This document shows positions 10,570-20,825 of a stretch of DNA of 64,000 nucleotides, piece after piece. Position numbers and translations under genes: made by a program. The notes under the pieces are model-generated. The model did not search any database and was not told the origin of the DNA. It saw only the letters and a program-made list of their open reading frames with translations. Position 1 is the first letter of the stretch; each line of letters opens with the position of its first letter. Origin of the DNA: Symbiodinium natans (taxonomy: Eukaryota > Sar > Dinophyceae > Suessiales > Symbiodiniaceae); assembly GCA_905221605.1 (NCBI GenBank), contig CAJNDS010001890.1:312001-376000 (forward strand). The letters are read 5' to 3'.

Positions 10570-13500
10570 TCACGACTTGCCGGCATCGGTTTCTTCTTCT
10601 TTTTGCTCTTCGTCCTTCTCTGCTTTTTCCGCCGTGTCTTCCTCGCCTTCGTCGTCTTCTTCCTCAGACTCCAGGCTGTCCCCGAAGAGCTCCGCGATGG
10701 TTTGCGCCAGGTCCGTCTCCTCGTTCGCGAGAACCTTCAAGAATTCTCTGTCCGCAAAATCCGTGAGCCACTTCGCATGTACCGACCCAGACGATGTCAA
10801 ACCTGTGTAGGCCACGTCCGACTGGACCGATGCCTTGAGCAGTTGGGTCGACGCCGTCATGTCGAAGACATCGCTGATGCAGAGCGCCGCCAGGAGCTGG
10901 GTCCAAAAGTCCGCGGACTTGCTCTCCCGCCAGAAGAATGGGGCGCCTGGCTTGTCCCATCCTTCCGGGACCTGACATTGACCGCCGTTGGCACCCTTAT
11001 CCTTGACACTCAGGAGGGGCAATTTGACCGGGATAGTCTGCTTCACGAACTGAGACCAGTCGAAGTCACAGGCCTTCAAACAGTTCAGCGTCCTCCCTGC
11101 AAAATACCCGTGTTCCACTCTCCCCAACGGGTGTTTTCCCGACTGCTCTTCTCCCGGCTTCTTCTTGCTGTCGTCGGTTTTGCCGACGAATTCTCCGAGC
11201 ACGCCTTCACCACCTGGGCTGCTCATGCAAAGAAGAGTCCTGGGGGACCCAACTCTTCCACGTGCCAAAACACCCTTAAGGAGGCCGAGCGGCTCAGCAG
11301 CAGGATGCACTCCATAGCGTCGGCGCCCAGCGCATCCTGGATCTGCCGCTGTTGTGCTCGAGACTCCCCATCGAACGCGACCACGATGTCGGCCTTGCCC
11401 TTCATGCCAGCGAGACAGGCCAGAAGACGAGAGCTCTTCTCCAAGACGTCATTTGCCGGAGGAGCTCCTAGCCAAGGCTTCTCCGCAGGCTCTCCGATCA
11501 AGTCGCCGCTGAAAACGATCAAGTGCTGAGCCTCGCCGACCTTCTGCTTGGCCGCTCTTTTTTTGAAGGCTTCGTAGAGGCCCCGGACCTCCTGGGAAGT
11601 GTAGTCCGGCTTTAAAAGGTTGACCTGGGCCTTGGCCTTCCTCTTTTTCTGCACATCCTTCCAGACCTGCTCGGTGCTCTTCTTGGTTGCCTGGTCATCT
11701 GCGCTGGCCCTGTGAAGGAGGCTCACCGACGGTTTCATCACGGAGCTGGAAGACCTCGGTGCAAGCAAGAACGAAAATGTCACAACAATTGCGCAAGCAT
11801 CGAGTGAGCGCAGCACATGTAAGCTTCACACGCTTGCAGCTAAGTTACACACAGGCATCGGGGCTGGGCTGCTGCATTGCTTTGTACCACAGTCGCCAAG
11901 GTGCAAAGTCGGCGTCCTTCGAGCCCTTGCCGTGTCCTCCCTCGAAAACATGGCCCGGAAAATCGGCCAGAGTCATGTCCTCGGAACACTTCTTCACCGC
12001 CGCGTCGTTGGAACCATCGAAGAGTGGGTAAACAGCCGCGATGAAGTCAAGCACGATTGAGTCACTGACCGAAGAGTCACTGACCGAAGACCCTGCGTCG
12101 CCCGGCTTGCCAAAGACACTCGTGTAGAACTCTCTGTGTGGGTCGAAGCTTGCTGCATCCATGTGGCTCTGGAACTCCAGAGGGGAGGCAAACAGGACCA
12201 CCACATGCTGAAGCTTCTTCTTGATGTCGCCATCCACGTCCGACACCTCTATGAGGGTGCTGGCCAAAGCGACCAAGCTGAGCTTCATGTACATCAGCAA
12301 CAAGAAGGTCTCTAGCCTGTTGCCCTCACGGAAGTCCTCGTCGAGGTTGGCGTACTCCGACCTGAAAGCCACCAGCAAGACCTGGAAGAAGTAAAGCAGG
12401 ATCTGCTTCGGATCAACGTGGCTCAGCGCCTCACACTTCTCGCTGATGGGGTACTCCTTGTGGTGCTTGTTAGCGGCCCTCATGAGAATCAGCAACTTTG
12501 CCTGGTTGTCCGTCAGACCCCTGCCAAACTCCCGCTCCAGTGACCAGGCCGACGACCACGTGTCTGCATCACAAAGACCGAGGGTCCCGGCCAAGATGCC
12601 CAACTCCAGCTTCTCCTTGGAGATCGCACGGCCTTCGTACCGCACCTTCTTGGTCTCCAAGAGCTTGAGGGACTTGCTGTCCATGCCTAAACCCCAACCC
12701 TTAGTGCCCTCATGGAACCAGCGCAGCCAAAGCAACAAACTGGGTGCCAGCTGGCCCAATTTCCTGCTCAGGCCCAGCCAGTCCATCTTCACCCTGGCGA
12801 TGTCCTCGGAGTCGGTCCTGCCCGTGTGGACCCTGATGGTGGTGCTCAGGGCTGCTGACAGCAGCTTGTCCACGACCTCCCAGTCCTGGCCGTCCACAGA
12901 CCGGGCCAAGACCAAGTAGAACGCGAGCAGCAGGCCTGTCGGTTAACTTCATAAGGAGTGGTCATGCTCTCATGTTTCTTGCTACATCTTCCTTTCTCGC
13001 AGAGTACCAATGGAGGCTATTTCTCACTTGAAGCGCCTGACCCGCCAAGCAATTCCCAAGGCTTGTCCACACTCTTCTCGTCCGTGACCCTGGCAAAGAG
13101 GACCGCCGGACAGACCAAGCGACCTTTCGTTTCCGCCATCCAGAGGTCCGCATACCTCAGCAAAGCAGGACAATGTAAAAAGACGACGCGCGCCTTTGGG
13201 GCAATGAATGAAGGGGACACGGGATGTCTGCCAACGCATCCCGAGCGCTGGCAAATGTCACTGAACCCTGGCTGGCAATGCTTGTTGTTTTTCAGGTCCG
13301 CGAGGACGTCCAACCAGAATATGGAACAGCCAGCCTCGTACATGCCGCTGGTCCGAAGGGCCTCCACACAATGGCCTCGCTGGTACATCTCCTCAGCTGC
13401 TCGGCGCACTCACTTCTTGTTGTTCTCAAGAAGGGCAGGCTGTGAGAAGAACTGTTTACCTGCAGCAAAGATTCCTTGAAGGAGGTCGCTGTTCTCGCTT

Positions 13501-13855
13501 TTTTTTTCGGCTGCCCCGAGGCCTCGCCAGCAGTTCCGGGTGTTTCGATCTGTAAGGGCGGCAAGGTGTCCAAGCGACCACCAGGACCAAGCATCGCATG
13601 CGCAAACTGCGTTTTCTGGATCCAGGCCGCGACGTTTGTTTGGACCCAGACCACCTGCTTACACATGGCCTGCGCAACATCACCTATAGCCCCTTCTGCA
13701 CCAGGCTCTGCGGGACGGGGATCTTGCTGGGCCATGGCGCCCCGGGAACGCAATGGCACAGAGACAAAAGACCAGACCAGTTCTTGGACCGGAAGGGTTC
13801 CATCATGTAGCAAGCCCATCCGTGCCATGGTCCACAGAAAGAACTCAAGAGACAT
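10570..13855 (-). CDS. Paralog B: dinoflagellate multi-domain protein
   Basis: Start ATG 13855 follows TTCACCCAG. Exons lie at about 13475-13855, 13300-13409, 13020-13190, 11850-12930, 11225-11760 and 10570-11230. In order it has a Pro/Gly-rich N-terminus, a Trp-rich helical block (PWELLGGSG, LARSVDGQDWEVV), a long helical region with hydrophobic stretches (LLLMYMKLSLVALAS), a Lys-rich link (KKRKAKAQVN), a Rossmann-like segment (HLIVFSGDLIGEP, KADIVVAFDGESRAQQRQ) and a C-terminal block FFWRESKSADFWTQLL / VFDMTASTQLL / VQSDVAYTGLTSSGSVHAKW. It ends in an acidic tail (EEEDDEGEEDTAEKAEKDEE). Segments match gene A in the same order. The motif corresponding to a SAM-binding DxxxGxG is DMTAST here, with glycines lost. 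Function unknown. Confidence 0.6.
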
Positions 13856-16844
13856 GACTGGGTGAATTAAAGCATGGCAGCGGCACGCCGGCAGACGCGA
13901 TGCTGATGCTCGTGAGCTGGCACCTGGCAGCAACGGGAAAAGCCCAAGTGGTTCGCAAGAAGCGAGGCAAGCCAATGATGTCCGACGTCGAGTCTGGGGC
14001 TGGCCTGTCCTTCTTCTTGTCCTTGAATCGGACCTGGGCGCAGTGAAGCGGGCTGAAGCAGCATTTGGGCAGCCACTGCCACAAGAAAACATAGCATGAG
14101 AGGCTAGGAGCAACAAGGGCTTCAATGATCGATAGGTGCCTCCTTTTTCTGGCAGACCCGCGACTAAAACTTGGCCAAAGTCATCCTGGCTGCGCGCCTG
14201 GCGACCTGTCCTCGGACCGACATCGGTGGGGCTACTGGGAATCACTCTGGGTGCCCTCGTCCTCATCATCCTCCTCCTCTTCCAGGCCCGCGTCCTCTCC
14301 CTCCTCCTCACCCGTAACTTCGGACCACAGCAATGGTCGACCAGATAGGTGCTTCTTGGCGGCTTCAAACAAAATTGCTTCCAAGGTCGCTTTGTGCGAC
14401 GCATTCCAGGCCAGAGCGACATAAGGCACGTCGGACTGGAGGCAGGCAAGAGGCAGACCGCAGCCTGGGGCGAAGTCCACCACAGCATTTGGCTGCACTG
14501 CCTCCAGCAAGGTCGACCACCATTCCAAAGGCTTCCGCTCACGCCAAAACATGGGCAGCTTCTCCTTGTTCCAGGACACGGGGCTCGAGCAGGTTGGCGT
14601 TTTTTTCCACTCCATGAGCGCCGTTTTTTCCTTGACTCCGGGAAGAGGCAGGGTTCGGCTGTCAGTTTCATTTAAGGAGTTCTTTACAATAACAGTTCTG
14701 CTGGTGACCACCGAGTGGCCTCGCACGAGACCAAGGGGAATGCGGGCCGATGAAACCCCAGATCCTGGAAGCTCGCCATCTTCTCCGCCACGCCTCTGAG
14801 GAACACTTGGTTCTGTTTTTTCGAGGTCAGGGCAGCTGCTATATAAACATGTTGTACGTCCTCGGCCCGCTGCTTCTTTGTTGTCTCCTTCTTGGCGCGG
14901 CGGCTGCGAGAGACTAGGATCTCTTTCGCAGACAGACCGAAGACCTTGTTCTTTTCAAGGACAAGCCTCTGCGATCGAAGGCCACCGTCTGAACCCACAG
15001 CGACAGCGTAGTCCGAAAAGCCCACGGTGCCGCCCTTGGAGACCATGTCTTGCGCAATCTTGCAGACACTGTTCAAGATTTTCTTTGAAAACCGACCAAA
15101 GGCACCTCTGCGCGTCCATGGTTGGCTGGGCCTCTCCCGGATGCTGTCGCCGTTCCAAACATAAAGCACCTTATTCGGTCTCTTCGCCTTCAAAAAGGAT
15201 TCGCACAGCTGAGCTCTCACCGCCTCAGTCTTGAGATTTTTGAACGGGAGCTGCAACACCTGTGTCCGCTTCTCTAGCCAGCGCTTCACTTGGGCATCGT
15301 CCCCCAATGCCTCCTCTGCTGCAGTGGTCGCCGCAGCATGCTCGGCCCCGCCCTCCGCGACAACAGACCAGAGTTTTTCGGCCAAATCGACCTGGACCTT
15401 CGCCCCTTCGGCCAAGAAGCCAAAGCGATTGTGCTTGGACAAAAAGACCATGTCCCTCGCGTATCCGCCGGAGAGGACCTGCAGCAGGATCTCGGCCAAC
15501 TTGCGAGCGCGATCATCCTTGTCCTCGAACCATGACCCCAAAGACACTCTTGGGCGGCGCGGCTTTCCCTGCTCCGCCTCCTCCTCATCATCCTGCTGGA
15601 CGCCAGCATGTTTTTCAGCTGGGTCCTCGTCGTGCTCCTCCTCTTCCTCCTCCTCCTCCACACGGCTGGTCTGGACATACCTGTCCCCCTCTAAGAGACG
15701 CACTGGCCGCGCAAACAAGGCCAGGACGTCCAAGACGTCCGTCGCTCGCGACTCGTCTTCTGCACGTGCTTTGGATTCCAGCGAAGACAACAGAAGCATT
15801 GCCCCGAGAGTGAGCGCCAGGAAACTGGTGTGCTTTAGTGCGTTCATACTGTGCGTCGTGAATTTCGTTGTCCGGACAAGACCACAGTGCAGCAGAAAAT
15901 ACATTGTCTCCAACACATACGCGAGACTGCCAGGCATCGCCGCTTTGCAGCCGTTCAGAAGCATTCGGAGCTTTTCCTGGCTTCGGACAAGGAAGCCGGC
16001 ATAGAGAGAGTCCGTAAACCCACAATGAACACACAACAATCAATCAACAAGAACGGCTAGTAGTCTGCCAGTGCTGCCCAAGACACCGAGTGGAGAGAAA
16101 ACAAGGTCCTGCCCCAGCGCCTCTCCAACATCAAGAAGATGTCGCATGTGGCAGTGTCTTTGAAGCTGGCAACAGCGGATTTGCTCCCGATCAAGAGGGT
16201 GCGGTTCATTTCGCGCCCATCCACATAGTGGATCTTGTCCCTTTCTTTCAGGAGGTCCACCTGCTCCGCCAGCGTGCAGCCCTTGTATGTCGGGGATTCC
16301 AGGACCGTCTCGAGACGCCGAAGCCAGCAGATATAGGAGCACGACAATGACACGAGGGTGCTCGTCCGTGCCTGCGACTGCAGGCCCAAAATGGCACTTC
16401 GGACCGCCCCATCTGGGTCCTCTGCCGATGTAACCAAGTCATGGGCCTGCAGCTTCACACACACGGCCAAGTCGAGCCACTGCTGGATGGCGCCGACATC
16501 GCGGTCTAAGATGGACCGCGCCAGACCTATGTAGAAAGCCGCCACGACCGCGTGCCCCTCAACCAATGGGCAGCGCTTGAGACCGGACGCTCTGTCCTGC
16601 CATGCTGCGGCCTCTGAGGCACGCAGGAGGATGGGCAAGTCCATTGGCCACCGACCGCCGAGGAAAAGCGTGCGGGACGCCCGCACCAAGTCCAGAAATG
16701 AAACCGTCTGCACAGCGGTGTGGCCTGAGTCGACATGGACCCAGAACACACTGCCGGTCATGCTGTAGACAGACCCTTTCGCCAACGCACTGTGCAGGTC
16801 CTTGGCCGACCAGTGGTCGGAAGCACCTCTTTCAGGGGCTAATG
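13845..16844 (-). CDS. Paralog A: dinoflagellate multi-domain protein
   Basis: Main exons are about 16085-16844 (after TTTTTTACATTAG), 14816-15976, 14235-14686, 14085-14215 and 13880-14045. They share with gene B, in the same order, a Trp/Leu-rich block (VYSMTGSVFWVH, GLARSILDRDVG), a hydrophobic helical block (SFLALTLGAMLLLSSLES), an acidic insert (EEEEEEEEHDEDP), the segment KVLYVWNGDSIRERP and the C-terminal block LPMFWRERKPLEWWSTLL / VVDFAPGCGLPLA / LQSDVPYVALAWNASH. VVDFAPGCG resembles motif I of a class I methyltransferase. This is inference, as no other methyltransferase motif is firm. Upstream exons may include 17215-17370 (LPEWLVDQLRCRGHD, AG|GC donor). The last frame stops at 13845, 11 nt past the ATG of gene B. 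Confidence 0.6.
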
Positions 16845-16917
16845 TAAAAAAGTGATGCGCGATGAGGAAATGTCTTACAGTGGGGTTGAGGGCCCAGGGG
16901 TGAAGGATCTTCCCGAA

Positions 16918-17001
16918 CAGAGACAGAAGAGACAGAAAAAGAGTGACAGAGAGAAAGAGACAGAGAGGGAGAGGGAGAGGGAGAGAGAGAGAGAGAGAGA
17001 C

Positions 17002-17055
<54 letters not shown>

Positions 17056-17206
17056 AACAGGCAGACAGACAGAGAGACAAAGACAGGAAGAGACGAAGAC
17101 AGGAAGAGACCAAGAGACAGAGAGACAAAGAGACAGCGAGAGACAGACGACAGGGACAGACAGAGAAAGAAAAAAACAGAGAGAGAGAGAGAGAGAGAGA
17201 TAGAAA
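16918..17206. repeat. (GA)n and GAGACA-rich tract
   Basis: On the minus strand this is a polypyrimidine tract of about 290 nt, lying just upstream of the acceptor of the first firm exon of paralog A and just after the AG|GC donor at 17215. Frames reading RERE or SLSL are not genes. Confidence 0.9.
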
Positions 17207-17214
17207 GCGAGCCT

Positions 17215-17370
17215 GCCGCCCCTATGTCATGCCCCCTGCACCGCAGCTGGTCCACCAACCATTCTGGTAGGCCCCGAATGAGTTCTCCTGTGGGACGTAA
17301 GGACATGTCCAAGGGCGGTGGCCATGACCATAGTGGCCGAGGCCGCTTCTCCTGGTGTTGACGACGATGC
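17215..17370 (-). CDS. Probable upstream exon of paralog A
   Basis: After CAACACCAG|G the minus strand reads MSLRPTGELIRGLPEWLVDQ and onward to GGCGGCAG|GCTCGC, a good GC donor. The joined phase to exon 16844 is plausible but not proven, since two frames are open. Confidence 0.4.
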
Positions 17371-17454
17371 GTCATACATCTACAAACCAACCCTGACCTG
17401 CCGGAGCCCAATTGGCCTGCCGCAGTCCAAGTAGCAGCGAATCACTGCCCATTG

Positions 17455-17700
17455 ACCCTACCCCCCCCCTGCTCTCGCTTTTTACGCCAAACATTCCCTA
17501 CCCTCCCCCGCCTCTTGCCAAACAGGAAAGGGTGACGTCACCCTGCTCACTTTTCTTGAAACCCCTCGCGACCCCCCCCCTCCCCCTCCTCCTAAAAGAA
17601 AAGACCAGCATGGCCGCCCTGCTGTGCGGGACGAAGACCCATTGAACCCCAAACCCGAAACCCTACACCCTGAACCCTAAACCATCACCTAAAGCCAAAA
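17455..17700. other. C-rich spacer with first CRE palindrome
   Basis: Low-complexity C-rich DNA. It contains the 14-bp perfect palindrome GGGTGACGTCACCC at 17530-17543 and ends in a few CCCTAAA-like units (17644-17690). No gene seen. Confidence 0.6.
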
Positions 17701-17754
17701 CCTTCAACCCGACCGCAGACCCCAATGCAGCCCCGCACAAGCCCCGCCCTGCCC

Positions 17755-18115
17755 TTGACTCCCTTGCGAAACACCGAACAGGAGGATGACGTCACCCTGC
17801 TCTGATTTTTTTTGGGCCTGCCCGTAAAACCCTGCTCTGATGTTTGCGCCTGCCCGTACACCTCTTCCCAAGCAGCCCTGCGAAACACCGATGCAGGAGG
17901 ATGACATCACCCTGCTCTGATTTTTTTTTGGGCAGGCCCGTGCACCTCTTCCCACCCGACCGAAACAGGAGGGTGACGTCACCCTGCTCTGATTTTTGGA
18001 CCTCCCCGATACACCTCTTCCCACCGAAACAGCCCTCTGCGAAACAAGCCCAAACGGGAAGCTCCCAGCAACCCCAAAACCAGGGCAGGGTGACGTCACC
18101 CTGCCACCCTTCTTG
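17755..18115. repeat. About 110-bp minisatellite carrying TGACGTCA sites
   Basis: Degenerate tandem units contain GAGG(A/G)TGACGTCACCCTGCTC followed by a T-run, GGGCCTGCCCGT, and ACACCTCTTCCCA. CRE-like octamers lie at 17787-17794, 17902-17909 (TGACATCA), 17974-17981 and 18091-18098. With 17533-17540 this makes five. TGACGTCA is the classical CREB/ATF bZIP site. Whether these are bound is inference. Confidence 0.8.
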
Positions 18116-18455
18116 GTGGGCCTGCCCAGCCCTCTCATTGAGGCATGTTGTTTTAAAGAGGCCCGGTCGAATGCCCAGAAAGCAACCTTGTTTGAGAGAA
18201 CTGGGAGCCCTTCCTCTGAGGGCCAGGCTGGGCCCAAACCAGCCCTCGATCGGAGGCCTGAGTTTTTCGACAAGATAGACGTGATAGGACTGTACACCTG
18301 CCATCTGGAATGAGCGAGCCACGACTTGGCCACGGGCACCACTGCGAGGCTTCGGTCCTGCGCCGCGGAACGGTCATGCTGCGAACGCTGCGAGAGCACA
18401 GCAAGAATGGAAAGAATCAGCCAAGCTCTTTAGTTCATTTTCGCGCACCTTTTTT

Positions 18456-19073
18456 TCAACAAATGTCCTTGAATCTGCTCCCCGCTTTTGAGGGAGACCT
18501 TTGAGACCGACCGACCGTCGTCTGGCTTCGCGTACCGCTGCTGGCTGCTTTGCTCCGACCGGAGGCTGAGGCGGCACTCTCCCGCTTCCTTTGTGGCTTC
18601 TTGATCTTCAGGCCCTTCTTCTTCACATTCTTCCTGGTCTTGCTGCTGGCCTGATCGACCAAAGTGCCTTTGCGCCAAAAGTATAGCCTGGGAGGGGCAC
18701 ACCATGTTTTTGCAGGAGACCGGGACGGAGGACCCTTCGACGCTGCGTCCCAGTGCACAATGCCCAGGCAGAGGAGTAACATCACAGCAACAGCTTGTAC
18801 GTCCTGACAATTGCCGGCCAGCTTGGACAAAGCCGTCTCCTCCAGATCGGGCGGGACCTCGATCAAGTCGAACGGCTGACCCAAGAGCTGCAACTTCTGC
18901 CGCGCCGTCAACACACTGGCCGCACCCTGGGGCGGAAGAACCACGATCTTGCTGGACCCGGTGATCGTGGGACCTGAGCTGGAGTCAGGGGCAGAGGCAC
19001 GGGGACGTAAAACCCAGAGAGAGACCGGCATGCCTGGACAATGCTTGCTGCTTAACAGGGGCTTCATTGTCAT
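18456..19073 (-). CDS. Uncharacterised protein with basic tail
   Basis: One uninterrupted frame of about 205 codons from ATG 19073, which follows GTGAGTGAG|G. The first half contains TGSSKIVVLPPQGAASVL and GQPFDLIEVPPDLEETALS. A hydrophobic stretch follows (AVAVMLLLCLGIVHW), then a Lys/Ser-rich tail (KKKGLKIKKPQRKRE). The tail resembles a nuclear localisation signal. In-frame AG|G sites (for example CCAGCTCAG|G near 18972) mean the real product may be spliced. I do not recognise a family. Confidence 0.45.
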   Translation of the reverse strand: MTMKPLLSSKHCPGMPVSLWVLRPRASAPDSSSGPTITGSSKIVVLPPQGAASVLTARQKLQLLGQPFDLIEVPPDLEETALSKLAGNCQDVQAVAVMLLLCLGIVHWDAASKGPPSRSPAKTWCAPPRLYFWRKGTLVDQASSKTRKNVKKKGLKIKKPQRKRESAASASGRSKAASSGTRSQTTVGRSQRSPSKAGSRFKDIC

Positions 19074-19341
19074 GAGGTTCCTCACTCACTCACCTGCCTT
19101 TTTTTCGCAAAGCGCGGGTCATGCCGCACGCACGCAAGAGTTGGGAGACTGGAGCACGGGGCTGCACAGCTTCCGGTGCCTCAGGCCCAGAGAGTCAGCA
19201 CGCTATGTATACGTTCGAAAAAGACCTTAGTATATGACATGCCCGGAGTCGTATGAGTAGGTGATTGAAGACCATTGGGCCCATTCCTGCTACTAGAAGA
19301 AGGGACATCACGTGTGCTCACTAACGTGTCGGTCCCCGGCT

Positions 19342-20092
19342 TCAACGCGAATGGGACACAACAACATAAACGAAGAATGGGCCCTCTTGTTTCGCGACGG
19401 CTTCGCCGCCACCTGCCTGGTTCAGGCACCTTGAATCGCAAGACCAAGCTGAAATTAGCGCAGCCTCCATAAAACCGGCACTCTCGCCGTGGGCCAAGAC
19501 CCCCACTATCCTCATTTTGGACCATAGCGGAAGTAGGGTCCACTGGTCACACGCGTGCTTGTACCCGTACTGCCGGTTTGTCCACCGGTGAACTGGGCGG
19601 CAGGTCTGCCCGATCTTGAAGAGGCAGTGAGACGGGAACCCACGTATGACCGTATTCGCGTGATCTAAGACCTTCGAAGCCAATGTAAACGGAGTGACGT
19701 CCAGGGCCACGTCCGACTCCAGCATGATCGGCTGGATGGCCTCCATGATACCAGGCAATTGGACCAAAGCTGGCGGTACCAACGTTTTCCAATAGTTCGG
19801 GGAGACTAACTTCGTCCCCATGGAGGTTTTCATGCTTTGCACGGCTGCTGGACGTTCTCCGTGCTCTGGCTGCCCTGCACATGTGCACAGGCATGTGGCA
19901 AGCATTCAGGGCATTTTGTTTCAACCACAACAAACAAAGACATGCCTAGTTTTTCTTCTCATAGGTAGCCAAAGAGCTGGGACCGAAACCAGCCTTTGCT
20001 GAGTTCACAAGCTCCTGAAGCCACGCGGACGAGTCGTCAGTGGTTGATGGCCCCGCCAACAATTCCGACAGCCACTCATCATCCGAATCCAT
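19342..20092 (-). CDS. GIY-YIG-like nuclease-domain protein
   Basis: ATG 20092 sits in GCCATGG and opens an acidic exon (MDSDDEWLSELLAGP) ending near 19945. The second exon starts after CATGTGCAG|G (19876) and runs to TGA 19342. It reads HCLFKIGQTCRPVHRW, GYKHACDQW, MEAALISAW and GGGEA. A short strand, an Arg six residues on and a later Glu-containing EAALI helix resemble the GIY-YIG fold (KIG for YIG), whose members cut DNA in repair or mobile introns. The intron donor is uncertain because the in-frame TAG lies close to it. Fold assignment is by eye. Confidence 0.5.
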
Positions 20093-20270
20093 GGCTGATC
20101 CCGTGGCACGTCCAGTGACTACACTCCAACCCCTGAGTGACAGCAGCACGCACACCCTCCGTTCCTTATCATGTAAGCCCTCCGACCACTCGTTTCTGAC
20201 CCTGAGCAGAAAGTTAACGCCACACGACATGCGTCCGAGTATAGCTTGAGGGTCAGGGTTTCCCTTGGGT

Positions 20271-20345
20271 GACAAAGCCCGAAACCCTAAGCCCTGAACC
20301 CTAAACCCTAAACCCGAAATCCTAAGACCTCAACCCTAAACCCGG
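20271..20345. repeat. CCCTAAA-type array
   Basis: Degenerate CCCTAAA units between the GIY-YIG-like gene and the small ORF to its right; it overlaps the end of that ORF. Confidence 0.8.
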
Positions 20346-20628
20346 ATGCACTGAGGCATGAACAGCAGTTCCGGCCACCGGGAGCTCGGTCGATGCTTTG
20401 CGACACATCGCAGAACACGTAGGACTTGCCCAGCCAACCTTGCCCACGCGCTTTGGCCTCGGCGGCCTGAAGGACCTCCTGCTCACGCCTCAGGAGACCC
20501 GGCAAGGTCCGAAGGGGAGGAAGGGAACGCTGCCCGTTCTGCGTCTGCCTCCAGAGCTCATGACGGGCCTTCCACTTCAAGCCACGCTTCAGGCCGTACT
20601 TCTGCACGCCAGTTCTGGGCTTGACCAT
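20308..20628 (-). CDS. Small basic protein or first exon
   Basis: ATG 20628 lies in CTGCCATGG and follows GAACCCTCGCAG, a possible trans-splice acceptor. The product begins MVKPRTGVQKYGLKRGLKWK and then has a helical, Arg/Glu-rich segment (LLRREQEVLQAAEAKARG) and GKSYVFCDVSQSID. The frame runs into the telomere-like array at 20271-20345 before stopping, so the last 15-20 codons are probably not native and a donor may lie near 20360. No family recognised. Confidence 0.45.
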   Translation of the reverse strand: MVKPRTGVQKYGLKRGLKWKARHELWRQTQNGQRSLPPLRTLPGLLRREQEVLQAAEAKARGQGWLGKSYVFCDVSQSIDRAPGGRNCCSCLSASGFRVEVLGFRV

Positions 20629-20734
20629 GGCAGAGGAGCCGGACGAGGACCTCGTGGACAGGCGACCTCAGGCATGCCCACACTGCGAGGGTTCAGAACA
20701 GCAATGAGTGTTGTTCAGAAACACATATATATAT

Positions 20735-20825
20735 ATGTCATTTTATTAACGCCAGGACTCCTTCACAGCAATGATGTCAAAAAAAAGAACAAGTATGTCA
20801 TTTTATTAACGCCAGGAGTCCTTCT
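20735..20825. repeat. Direct repeat at the methyltransferase 3' end
   Basis: TATGTCATTTTATTAACGCC plus AGGA(C/G)TCCTTC occurs at 20733-20763 and 20791-20821, spaced 58 bp. The second copy contains the last codons and stop of the methyltransferase (ALIK-stop), so the first copy is a duplicated gene end. A short A-run lies between them. Confidence 0.85.

Noticed and set aside
16832-17411. Ser/Leu and Arg/Glu repeat ORFs
   Set aside because: Produced by the GA microsatellite; only the non-repetitive part 17215-17370 looks like an exon.
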